This document shows positions 1 through 7,063 of a DNA stretch of 12,468 bases, piece by piece. The notes under the pieces were generated by a model, which was not told where the DNA came from, ran no database searches, and was given only the letters and a program-made list of their open reading frames with translations. How positions within the stretch are numbered: position 1 is the stretch's first letter; each line of letters opens with the position of its first letter. Origin of the DNA: an uncultured Clostridia bacterium (GTDB lineage Bacteria; Bacillota_A; Clostridia; TANB77; CAG-508); contig CANBLA010000022.1 of assembly GCA_947369305.1 (NCBI GenBank), positions 1-12,468 on the forward strand, in the 5' to 3' direction. The position numbers and the translations under genes were made by a program.

Positions 1-1
1 T

Positions 2-1189
2 TTAGCGCGTTTTGGCGAAAATATCGCGGTTTTACATAGTAAATTATCCATTGGAGAACGTTATGACGAATGGCAAAAAATTAAACAAGGACAAGTCCAA
101 ATTGTGATTGGGGCGCGCTCTGCTATTTTTGCGCCAGTCCAAAATTTAGGAATCATTATCCTTGACGAAGAGCATGATATGTCGTATAAATCGGATACAA
201 CCCCACGTTACCAAGCAAAAGATTTAGCCAGATATATGGCAGAAAAAAATCATTGTCCGCTTGTTTTAGGAAGTGCTACACCAGCAATAGAAACTTATTA
301 TGAAGCCAAAGAAACGCAAAAAACCAATTTATATACGCTAACCAAACGAGCCAATAAGGCTTTGCTTCCGCAAATTGAAGTGGTAGATTTAAGGCAAGAA
401 TTGGCAAATGGAAATAAATCGATGCTAAGTTTCAAGTTACAACAAGAAATTCAAACTAATTTAGACCAGCAAAAACAGACGATTTTATTTTTAAATCGTA
501 GAGGATATTCGACTTTTCTGATGTGTAGGGATTGTGGCTATGTTTTTAAATGCGAAAATTGTGATATTAGTTTGACGTATCATAAATTGGAAAATCAGTT
601 AAAATGCCATTATTGTGGCTATGAAAAAAGTGTTCCCAGTATATGTCAAGAGTGTGGAAGCGCAAAAATTAAATATTTTGGGACAGGAACCCAAAAATTA
701 GAAGAAGAAGTCCAAAAGCTGTTTCCAAAAGCCACGACGATTCGAATGGATATGGATACAGTTACCAAAAAAAATTCGCATGAGGACCTTTTGAACCAAT
801 TTAGAAACGAAAAGAAAGACATTTTAATTGGTACGCAAATGGTGGTAAAAGGACATCATTTTCCGAATGTAACTTTGGTTGGGGCAATGGCAGCAGACGG
901 AATTTTGAATATAGAAGATTATAGGGCACCAGAGCGAACATTTCAAACCTTGGTGCAAGTGGCAGGAAGGTCTGGTCGTGAGGAGCCCGGTCGTGTCATC
1001 ATTCAGACTTATAATCCAGATCATTATGCGATTGTACATAGCCAAAATCAAAATTATGAAGCATTTTATAATACCGAAATCGTTTTAAGAAAAATGTTGA
1101 AATATCCTCCCTTTTGCGATATAATATTTATAAAATTTCAAGGGACAAATATTTATGAACTTAAGAAGGTAGCGCGGAATAGTATATAA
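2..1189 (+). CDS. priA: Primosomal protein N' (PriA helicase), 5'-truncated by window edge and frameshifted at 3' end
   Basis: PriA is the superfamily 2 DNA helicase that recognises stalled forks and reloads the replisome. The frame is open from base 2, so the gene starts outside the window and its Walker A region is missing here. Visible in order: the Walker B box DEEHD (164-178); helicase motif III GSATP (269-283); two zinc-finger-like modules with eight cysteines in four CxxC pairs (524-655), the typical PriA insertion; then GTQMVVKGHHFPNV and the motif VI stretch QVAGRSGRE (from 956). The frame stops at TAA 1187-1189, about 75 residues short of the normal PriA C-terminus. The missing end is encoded in the next frame (separate entry). 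Family identity is certain; whether the protein is functional is not. def and fmt follow, a common order in Firmicutes. Confidence 0.95.
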   Translation, partial: LARFGENIAVLHSKLSIGERYDEWQKIKQGQVQIVIGARSAIFAPVQNLGIIILDEEHDMSYKSDTTPRYQAKDLARYMAEKNHCPLVLGSATPAIETYYEAKETQKTNLYTLTKRANKALLPQIEVVDLRQELANGNKSMLSFKLQQEIQTNLDQQKQTILFLNRRGYSTFLMCRDCGYVFKCENCDISLTYHKLENQLKCHYCGYEKSVPSICQECGSAKIKYFGTGTQKLEEEVQKLFPKATTIRMDMDTVTKKNSHEDLLNQFRNEKKDILIGTQMVVKGHHFPNVTLVGAMAADGILNIEDYRAPERTFQTLVQVAGRSGREEPGRVIIQTYNPDHYAIVHSQNQNYEAFYNTEIVLRKMLKYPPFCDIIFIKFQGTNIYELKKVARNSI

Positions 1190-1193
1190 TAAG

Positions 1194-1409
1194 ATGAAAT
1201 CTGTACAAACCGATGACATGACAATCTACAAACCAGTTCCTGCACCGATTGACAAAGTCAAAAACAAATATCGTTGGCGAATGATTGTAAAAGGAAAGGT
1301 TAATTCAAAAGTATTAGACATCATAAAATATAGCATCCAAGACGAAAAATTATCCAAAATGAAAAATACATCCATCATGGTTGACATCAATCCTAACAAT
1401 TTAACGTAG
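1194..1409 (+). pseudogene. priA: Frameshifted C-terminal domain of PriA
   Basis: This frame encodes the end of PriA, including the hallmark KPVPAPIDKVKNKYRWR followed by a terminus DINPNNLT. It is one base out of register with the upstream priA frame. Read back from the ATG, the frame gives YNKMKS, which joins naturally to ELKKVARN of the upstream frame, so one extra base in about 1176-1187 explains the break. The ATG at 1194 has no Shine-Dalgarno sequence at a suitable distance (the nearest purine run, 1163-1168, is about 25 bases away), so independent translation is unlikely. The missing piece corresponds to the PriA C-terminal domain, which in studied homologues helps bind DNA and SSB. 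It is either a sequencing or assembly indel, or a real truncation. Confidence 0.85.
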
Positions 1410-1436
1410 GGGCGATGCCTATATGGAGCCCAATAT
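1408..1436. repeat. Possible small G/C-rich intergenic palindrome
   Basis: Directly after the priA stop is a GC-rich stretch in otherwise AT-rich DNA. GGGC at 1411-1414 pairs with GCCC at 1429-1432, with an imperfect middle part. The stop codon TAG (1407-1409) overlaps its left edge. It could be a relic of a short dispersed repeat or a weak hairpin. No second copy is seen in the window, so the repeat nature is a guess. It is not followed by a T-run, so it is not a convincing terminator. Confidence 0.25.
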
Positions 1437-1463
1437 TTCAAACAAAGAAAGGAAGAAAATAAA

Positions 1464-1964
1464 ATGGCAATTCGAAATTTAAGATATGGTGATGATGAAA
1501 TTTTAAAAAAACGTGCAAGGGAAATTGAAGTAATTGATGAAAAAATTAGAGAACTAGCCCAAGACATGCTAGACACGATGCACAAATACGAAGGGGTTGG
1601 ACTAGCTGGACCTCAAGTAGGTATTTTGAAACGAATCATTGTGATTGATTTGTATGAGGAAAATACGCAATATATTTTAATTAATCCAGTCATCAAAAAG
1701 GCAAAAGGAGAACAGATTGTAGACGAAGGCTGTCTTAGTTTTCCGAACCAATATGCTAAAGTAAAAAGACCAAAAACGGTTGTAGTAGAAGCATTAGATA
1801 TCAATGGTAAAAAAATAAAAGTAGAAGGAAAAGATTTGCTTGCACAAGCATTGAGCCACGAAATAGATCACTTAAATGGCGAAGTTTTTATCGATAAAAT
1901 CGAAGAAGGAACGTTAGAAGTTATTTCAGATCAGGAGTTAGAAGAAAGAAGAAAGGGAAATTAA
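1464..1964 (+). CDS. def: Peptide deformylase
   Basis: Removes the formyl group from the N-terminal methionine of nascent proteins; a cytosolic metalloenzyme, usually with Fe(II). All three family motifs are present in the 166-residue product: GVGLAGPQVG at residues 44-53, EGCLSFP with the metal ligand Cys90, and HEIDH with His132, Glu133 and His136. These are the same positions as in the E. coli enzyme. The residue before the HExxH motif is Ser where many homologues have Gln; this is a mild variation. The start is supported by AAAGGAAG at 1448-1455, 8 bases before the ATG. The charged C-terminus (EELEERRKGN-like) is ordinary. fmt follows after 4 bases, so the two are almost certainly co-transcribed and functionally paired. 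Confidence 0.97.
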   Translation: MAIRNLRYGDDEILKKRAREIEVIDEKIRELAQDMLDTMHKYEGVGLAGPQVGILKRIIVIDLYEENTQYILINPVIKKAKGEQIVDEGCLSFPNQYAKVKRPKTVVVEALDINGKKIKVEGKDLLAQALSHEIDHLNGEVFIDKIEEGTLEVISDQELEERRKGN

Positions 1965-1968
1965 AAGC

Positions 1969-2901
1969 ATGAAAATTCTTTTTATGGGAACACCGGATTT
2001 TGCTCAAAAATCCTTACAAAAATTATACGATGAAAAATATGAGATTTGTGGTGTTGTGACACCTCCAGATCGCCCTAAAGGAAGAGGCATGAAGTGGATT
2101 GCATGTCCAGTCAAGGAATTTGCTTTGGAAAAAAATTTGCCTGTGTTTCAGCCAGAAAAAATAAGTCAAATCAAGGAAGAAATTAGGCATTTAAATCCAG
2201 ATATGATTGTGGTGGTTTCTTATGGGAAATTTTTGCCAAAATCGATTTTACAAATTCCAAAGTATGGTTCTATCAATGTGCATCCATCGCTTCTTCCCCA
2301 ATATCGAGGTTCTGCACCAATTCAATGGGCGATTATCAATGGAGATAAAATCACAGGAACTACGATTATGAAAATGAATGAAAAAATGGATGCGGGGGAT
2401 ATCATTTTACAAAAAGAAGTAGAAATTGAGGAAAATGAAACAACGGGTCAATTGTGGGAAAGGTTATCTGAGATAAGTAGCAATTTATTAGTAGAAGCAA
2501 TTACGCAAATAGAAAATGGCAAAGCTACCTTTATCAAACAAAGTCAAAATTATACAATTGCCCCAATGCTTACCAAAGATATGGCAAGAATCAATTGGGA
2601 ACAACAAAACAGCTTGGAAATAAAAAATTTAATTCGAGGACTAAATCCGTTTTTGGGTGCATATTCTATGTTAGGACAAAAGAAAATTAAATTTTGGAGA
2701 GCTGAAGTGGTACAAGAAGAAACAAGCAAAGAAAGGGAAGCAGGAACCGTCATTTTGTCAGATGCGAAAAATGGTTTACACATTCAAACACAAGATGGCG
2801 CGATTGCTATTTTAGAAATTCAAGGAGAAAATGCAAAAAAAATGAGTATCACAGAGTTTTTGAGAGGAAATCAGATAAATTTAGGTGAAAAATTTGTATA
2901 A
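1969..2901 (+). CDS. fmt: Methionyl-tRNA formyltransferase
   Basis: Transfers a formyl group from 10-formyl-tetrahydrofolate to initiator Met-tRNA in the cytosol. The product has 310 residues, the usual length. The N-terminal Rossmann-like formyltransferase domain begins with MKILFMGTPDFA, followed by the PPDRPKGRG loop that contacts the tRNA acceptor end. The catalytic triad is visible: Asn103 and His105 in INVHPSLLPQYRGSAPIQ, and Asp141 in MDAGDI, each offset by three from E. coli numbering. The C-terminal oligonucleotide-binding domain covers roughly residues 200-310. The start has AAAGGGA at 1952-1958, about 10 bases before the ATG, inside the end of def. The stop TAA (2899-2901) lies within a weak AT-rich inverted repeat. 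Confidence 0.97.
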   Translation: MKILFMGTPDFAQKSLQKLYDEKYEICGVVTPPDRPKGRGMKWIACPVKEFALEKNLPVFQPEKISQIKEEIRHLNPDMIVVVSYGKFLPKSILQIPKYGSINVHPSLLPQYRGSAPIQWAIINGDKITGTTIMKMNEKMDAGDIILQKEVEIEENETTGQLWERLSEISSNLLVEAITQIENGKATFIKQSQNYTIAPMLTKDMARINWEQQNSLEIKNLIRGLNPFLGAYSMLGQKKIKFWRAEVVQEETSKEREAGTVILSDAKNGLHIQTQDGAIAILEIQGENAKKMSITEFLRGNQINLGEKFV

Positions 2902-2916
2902 ATTTAGTTTTTATAC

Positions 2917-2945
2917 TTTCTATTTTTCGATAAATGTAATATAAT
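2917..2945 (+). promoter_or_regulatory. Candidate sigma-A promoter for the PBP gene
   Basis: A perfect -10 hexamer TATAAT lies at 2940-2945, with a weak -35 candidate TTTCTA at 2917-2922 and a 17-base spacer. It sits in the 80-base gap between fmt and the penicillin-binding protein, 37 bases before the chosen ATG. The -10 is good, but the -35 matches at only three of six positions and the region is very AT-rich, so the call is moderate. Confidence 0.45.
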
Positions 2946-2981
2946 GCAAAAGAAAACTATTTTTTGAAAGTGGGGGATAAA

Positions 2982-5591
2982 ATGAGCAATGGAAATCGAA
3001 ACGATGATACCAAGAAATATCATGTATCAGATGTGAAGAAAAAAAGTAATCAAACCAAAAATAAGGGCAAAAATAAAAAACAAAAATCCAAAGTAGGAAA
3101 AGTAATCAAAATTTTAATCATAGTTTTATTATTAGCTTTAATCATTGGTAGCGGAATTGTGGTTGGTGTATTTTTTGGAATGTTTGGTGATGAACTAAAA
3201 ATTAGAAAAGAAGAATTGGTCATTCCATATGAAAATTCGACTGTTTATGATAAAGATGGAAATTTAATTGCGACATTGAGTGGTGGTACCAAAAGAAAAT
3301 GTATTTCCTTATCGGAAATGGGAGAAATTTTGCCAAAAGCTTATGTTGCGATTGAAGATGAAAGATTTTACACGCATCAAGGTGTTGATATCAAAAGAAC
3401 TGCAGCTGCAACCGTTACATACATTACGCATGCAGGTCAATCTTCTTTTGGTGGAAGTACGATTACCCAACAGCTTGTTAAAAATATTACCAACGATAAG
3501 GAAGACAGCAGTTTAGCAGGTGTTGTCAGAAAAGTAAAAGAAATGTCAAAAGCCATTCAAGTGGAGCAATATTTATCCAAAGACCAAATTTTGGAGTTAT
3601 ATTTAAATTTGATTTTTATCGGCGGGAACGATATTAATGGAGTTGAATTAGGTTCTGTTTATTACTTCAATAAAAAACCAGCGGATTTAAGTGTGGCAGA
3701 ATGTGCATTTATGGCAGGAATCAATCATTCACCAAATGCCTATAATCCTTTTAGTAAGGACGAAGACGAAGCCAAAAAAGAGAAAAAACAAGAAAATATC
3801 AAAAAAAGAACGAAAACGGTTTTAGGCAAAATGTTAGAATTAGGAACCATCAATCAAGAACAATATGATGCAGCAAAAGCAGAAGTCGAAAATGGACTAA
3901 ATTTCCAAAATGGTGATACATCACCAACCATCGAAGTTTCTTATACAGTAGAAGCTGCGCTAAATCAAATATTAGAGCAAATCATGGAACAAAAAAACAT
4001 GAGCCAATCCATGGCAGAAACCTATTTATATAGCGGTGGTTTGAAAATTTATACAACACAAGATACCGCTATTCAAGGAACGTTAGAAGAAGTGATTAAG
4101 CAAGATAAATATTATACAACAATCACAACCAAGAAAAAAGATGGAACCAAATTAAAACAAACTTCTATTCCAACAATGGTTATTATGGATCATAAAACAG
4201 GAAATGTAGTGGCAGCTACATCAGCTGTTGGAGAAAAAGGAGAAAGAGTAACGTCAACGAAAATTGGTTATTTTAACTTACCAACCAAACTTCGTAAATC
4301 AACTGGTTCTTCCATGAAACCAATTTCGGTTATTGCGCCGGGATTAGAAACAGGAACCATTACAGCTTCTACAGTTTATGTGGATGCCAAAACCGTCTTT
4401 AATACCCATGACAAATATTCTCCTAAAAATCAATATGAAGGTTTTAAGGGAGCGATGACAATTCGTGATGCTATCAAAATATCATCCAATGTTCCTCACG
4501 TGAAAGCTTTAGCAGACATAGAAGTAGAAAATTCCATTGATTTTTGTAAAAGTGTTGGTCTTCCTATGACAGGAAAAGAACAATTGTCCCTTGCACTAGG
4601 AGGTCTTGAAAATGGTGTTACCGTTACCGAAATGGCAGGAGCCTATGGAGCCATTGCTAATGATGGAACGTATATCCAACCAACTTTTTATAAATATGTA
4701 ACCGATAAAGATGACAATGTGGTTGTTGAACCAAAACAGGAAATTAATCAAGTTATGAATGTGCAAAACGCATATATCGAAAAAAGTATTTTAACCGAAA
4801 CTGTAGTAGGAAGCGGAGGAACAGCAACATATTGCGCTATAAAAGGCATGGAAGTTGCAGCCAAAACAGGAACCACAAACGATGATTATGACAGATGGCT
4901 TTGCGGATTTACTCCTTATTATACAGCGACTTGTTGGTATGGTTATGAAACCAATGCAACCGTTAAATATGGAAATGGAAATCCAGCAGGAAGAATTTGG
5001 TCAGAAGTGATGAATAAAATTCATGCTGATTTGCCAAATGCTGAATTTGTGAAACCAGAAGGCATCAAAGAAGTAACCGTATGTAAGGCAACGGGATTAA
5101 AAGCATCGTCTGGCTGTTCATCAACGTATACAGAAGTATTTACGGAAAATACAGTTCCAGAAGCTTGTACCGGTCATTCGATGGCAATGGTATGTAGAGA
5201 AACGAATTTATTATGTTGTGAAGGTTGCCCATTTGGAGAATATCGTTTTTATAATACGGTTCCACCAAAAGAAAGAGAAGCAAAAATGTGGCAAGCAAGT
5301 ACTTCAACTTCTGGTTCTGCTCCAACTGGTGTATGTCCACATACAGCTTCACCATTACAAACACCAGTTCCAGCCACTCCTGTAGTAGAACCTCAAATAC
5401 CAGACTCAACAACGCAAAATACAACAACCACAAATCCGACTCCTACCAATCCGCCAACTGAAAATACAACCCCGCCAGCAACAACTCCACCAGCGGAAAC
5501 AACACCAACACCAGAAGCACCACCAGCAGAAACAACACCACCGTCAACAACCCCTGAAACACCAACTCAGCCAACAGAGCCTACCCAATAA
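2982..5591 (+). CDS. Class A penicillin-binding protein (glycosyltransferase + transpeptidase)
   Basis: Bifunctional murein synthase: it polymerises lipid II and crosslinks stem peptides outside the membrane. The product has 869 residues: a Lys-rich cytoplasmic head (1-40), a membrane anchor (about 41-68), and a GT51 domain with EDERFYTHQGVD (catalytic Glu125), GGSTITQQ (157-164) and ILELYLN. The transpeptidase domain has SSMK (Ser443 nucleophile, Lys446), SSN (501-503) and KTGT (628-631). Then come a cysteine-rich segment and an 80-90-residue Thr/Pro/Glu-rich tail, probably disordered and wall-embedded. I chose the ATG at 2982 because GGGGG (2971-2975) lies six bases upstream; an in-frame TTG at 2964 would place that site inside the gene. 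It belongs to the PBP1A/PonA group; the exact paralogue is unclear. The catalytic motifs are all intact. cysS follows after 21 bases. Confidence 0.93.
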   Translation: MSNGNRNDDTKKYHVSDVKKKSNQTKNKGKNKKQKSKVGKVIKILIIVLLLALIIGSGIVVGVFFGMFGDELKIRKEELVIPYENSTVYDKDGNLIATLSGGTKRKCISLSEMGEILPKAYVAIEDERFYTHQGVDIKRTAAATVTYITHAGQSSFGGSTITQQLVKNITNDKEDSSLAGVVRKVKEMSKAIQVEQYLSKDQILELYLNLIFIGGNDINGVELGSVYYFNKKPADLSVAECAFMAGINHSPNAYNPFSKDEDEAKKEKKQENIKKRTKTVLGKMLELGTINQEQYDAAKAEVENGLNFQNGDTSPTIEVSYTVEAALNQILEQIMEQKNMSQSMAETYLYSGGLKIYTTQDTAIQGTLEEVIKQDKYYTTITTKKKDGTKLKQTSIPTMVIMDHKTGNVVAATSAVGEKGERVTSTKIGYFNLPTKLRKSTGSSMKPISVIAPGLETGTITASTVYVDAKTVFNTHDKYSPKNQYEGFKGAMTIRDAIKISSNVPHVKALADIEVENSIDFCKSVGLPMTGKEQLSLALGGLENGVTVTEMAGAYGAIANDGTYIQPTFYKYVTDKDDNVVVEPKQEINQVMNVQNAYIEKSILTETVVGSGGTATYCAIKGMEVAAKTGTTNDDYDRWLCGFTPYYTATCWYGYETNATVKYGNGNPAGRIWSEVMNKIHADLPNAEFVKPEGIKEVTVCKATGLKASSGCSSTYTEVFTENTVPEACTGHSMAMVCRETNLLCCEGCPFGEYRFYNTVPPKEREAKMWQASTSTSGSAPTGVCPHTASPLQTPVPATPVVEPQIPDSTTQNTTTTNPTPTNPPTENTTPPATTPPAETTPTPEAPPAETTPPSTTPETPTQPTEPTQ
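5487..5541 (+). repeat. Short direct repeat in the PBP Thr/Pro-rich tail
   Basis: Two 21-base copies, 5487-5507 and 5521-5541, differ at one position and encode PPAETTP. They lie in a longer low-complexity stretch of ACA, ACC, CCA and CCG codons (about 5400-5588). Such tracts vary in length by slippage, so the tail length probably differs between strains. Confidence 0.7.
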
Positions 5592-5612
5592 AAGAAAAGG
5601 AGACTGATTCAT

Positions 5613-6995
5613 TTGAATTTATATTTATACAATACTTTAACAAGAAAAATAGAAGAATTTAAGCCAATTGACCAATCTGAAGTAAAGCTATATTCTTGTG
5701 GTCCAACAGTTTATAATTATGCGCACATTGGAAATTTGAGGGCATATTTGTTCATGGATACACTAAGACGTACTTTAAAATACAATGGCTATTCTTTAAA
5801 ACACGTCATGAACATAACAGATGTGGGACATTTGGTTTCAGATAGCGATGAGGGAGAAGACAAAATGTTAAAAGCAGCTAGAATTGAGAAAAAAGATCCC
5901 TTTGAAATTGCTGAATTTTATAGGCTAGCTTTTTTGGCTGATATGGAGCAATTAAATATTGACAAACCAGAAATCATTGCCAAAGCAACTGAGCACATTG
6001 ATTGTATGGAAAATTATGTCCAGAAAATTATTGAAAATGGCTATACGTATGAAACGGAAAATACGATTTATTTTGATACGTCAAAGTTAGATCAATATGG
6101 TGTTTTGTCAAATCGTAATGTGGAAGAACAAAAAGCAGGTGCACGTGTTGAATTTGATAGCAAGAAGAAAAATATTTCGGATTTTGCGGTTTGGATAAAG
6201 GCACCAGAAAATCATTTGATGAAATGGGATACGTTTTGGGGAAAATGCTATCCGGGTTGGCATTTGGAGTGTTCTGCGATGAGTTACCACTATTTGGGTG
6301 AGCATTTTGATATTCATACAGGAGGAATTGACCATATTCCGATTCATCACGAGAACGAAATCGCACAAAGTAAAGGTTTTTCTGGGAAAACACCGGCAAA
6401 TTATTGGATGCATGTTGATTTTCTAACAATCGATGGTGGAAAAATGTCGAAAAGTTTAAATAATTTGTATACTTTGCAAGATTTGGCGGATAAGGGATAT
6501 GAACCTTTGGTTTATCGAATGTTTAATTTTACGTCCAATTATCGCAATAAAATTAATTTTACTTGGGAAGCCATGGATTCTGCCAAAGTGGCGTTGAATC
6601 GTTTGCGTGAAGGATATTTGAAACATTGTGAAGGAACAGAAGAGATTTCTCAAAATGTGATAGAAGCTTTGGAAGAGAGATTTTTAAAGGCAATCAATGA
6701 CGATTTAAATATGCCAGTTGCGATGAGTGTTGTTTGGGAAGTTGTTAAGAATCCGCGAAAATCGCAGAAGTTAAAGGATTTATTGTTGAAATTTGATACG
6801 GTTTTAGGGTTTCATTTGGCAAATTATCAAAAACAAGAGGAACAATTGCCTGCCGAAATTTTGGAATTAATAAAACAAAGAGATGAAGCACGTCAAAATA
6901 AAAATTGGGCAGAGTCAGACCGAATTCGAGATTTATTCATAAAACAAGGCTATTTGGTAAAAGATACCAAAGAGGGAACGATTGTGCAAAAGTAA
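5613..6995 (+). CDS. cysS: Cysteinyl-tRNA synthetase
   Basis: Class I aminoacyl-tRNA synthetase that charges tRNA-Cys in the cytosol. The product has 460 residues, the normal length. The ATP-binding signature appears as HIGN (residues 38-41) and KMSKS (277-281). The zinc ligands that select cysteine are all present: Cys29, Cys220 in GWHLEC, and His245 and Glu249 in HHENEIAQS, matching E. coli Cys28, Cys209, His234 and Glu238. The C-terminal part (about 330-460) is the helical anticodon-side region. The start is TTG: AAAAGGAGA (5595-5603) lies 9 bases upstream, no ATG is near, and the N-terminus MNLYLYNTLTRKIEEF fits the family. A TTG start may lower translation. It may be co-transcribed with the PBP gene. 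Confidence 0.97.
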   Translation: MNLYLYNTLTRKIEEFKPIDQSEVKLYSCGPTVYNYAHIGNLRAYLFMDTLRRTLKYNGYSLKHVMNITDVGHLVSDSDEGEDKMLKAARIEKKDPFEIAEFYRLAFLADMEQLNIDKPEIIAKATEHIDCMENYVQKIIENGYTYETENTIYFDTSKLDQYGVLSNRNVEEQKAGARVEFDSKKKNISDFAVWIKAPENHLMKWDTFWGKCYPGWHLECSAMSYHYLGEHFDIHTGGIDHIPIHHENEIAQSKGFSGKTPANYWMHVDFLTIDGGKMSKSLNNLYTLQDLADKGYEPLVYRMFNFTSNYRNKINFTWEAMDSAKVALNRLREGYLKHCEGTEEISQNVIEALEERFLKAINDDLNMPVAMSVVWEVVKNPRKSQKLKDLLLKFDTVLGFHLANYQKQEEQLPAEILELIKQRDEARQNKNWAESDRIRDLFIKQGYLVKDTKEGTIVQK

Positions 6996-7004
6996 TTTTT
7001 TTAG

Positions 7005-7023
7005 TATACCCCCCGGGGGTATA
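7005..7023. promoter_or_regulatory. G/C-tract palindrome, CsoR/RcnR/CstR-like operator candidate
   Basis: The sequence is TATACCCCC, one central C, then GGGGGTATA: 9-base arms with perfect symmetry in the 68-base gap between cysS and the FemABX gene. A C-tract/G-tract palindrome with TATA-type flanks is the typical shape of operators bound by DUF156 repressors (CsoR for copper, RcnR for nickel/cobalt, CstR for persulfide). A possible promoter, TTGTGC (6982-6987), 17 bases, TATACC (7005-7010), would place the operator across the -10, as expected for repression; another -10, TATATT, lies at 7020-7025. In RNA an 8-bp hairpin is possible, but no T-run follows it, so it is not a standard terminator. 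No DUF156 gene is in the window; the regulator assignment is inference. Confidence 0.5.
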
Positions 7024-7063
7024 TTGAAATTTGAAAAACATGTTCCAAGCGGAAAGGAAAAAT

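Noticed and set aside
2896..2916. Inverted repeat GTATAAA/TTTATAC at the end of fmt as a terminator
   Set aside because: The 7-bp stem has only one G-C pair and is followed by an interrupted T-rich stretch; too weak to call.
2964..2981. In-frame TTG as the start of the PBP gene
   Set aside because: It would place the clear ribosome site GGGGG (2971-2975) inside the gene; the ATG at 2982 is six bases after that site.
5140..5433. Minus-strand open frame inside the PBP gene
   Set aside because: It lies opposite the low-complexity, Thr/Pro-coding tail and has no ribosome site; it is a shadow of the real gene.
5400..5588. Thr/Pro repeat tract as a CRISPR or other repeat array
   Set aside because: Repeats are short, irregular, in frame and without spacers of constant length; this is a protein low-complexity tail.
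6028..6429. Overlapping minus-strand open frames inside cysS
   Set aside because: They are antisense to a fully conserved gene, and their translations show no recognisable motif.
6996..7023. T-run plus palindrome as a terminator of cysS
   Set aside because: The T-run comes before the hairpin rather than after it, and on the opposite strand it would read as A; the order is wrong for intrinsic termination on either strand.
7031..7063. In-frame TTG or ATG (7040) as the start of the FemABX gene
   Set aside because: No ribosome site precedes them, whereas GGAAAGGA lies five bases before the ATG at 7064 and the product then begins like family members.
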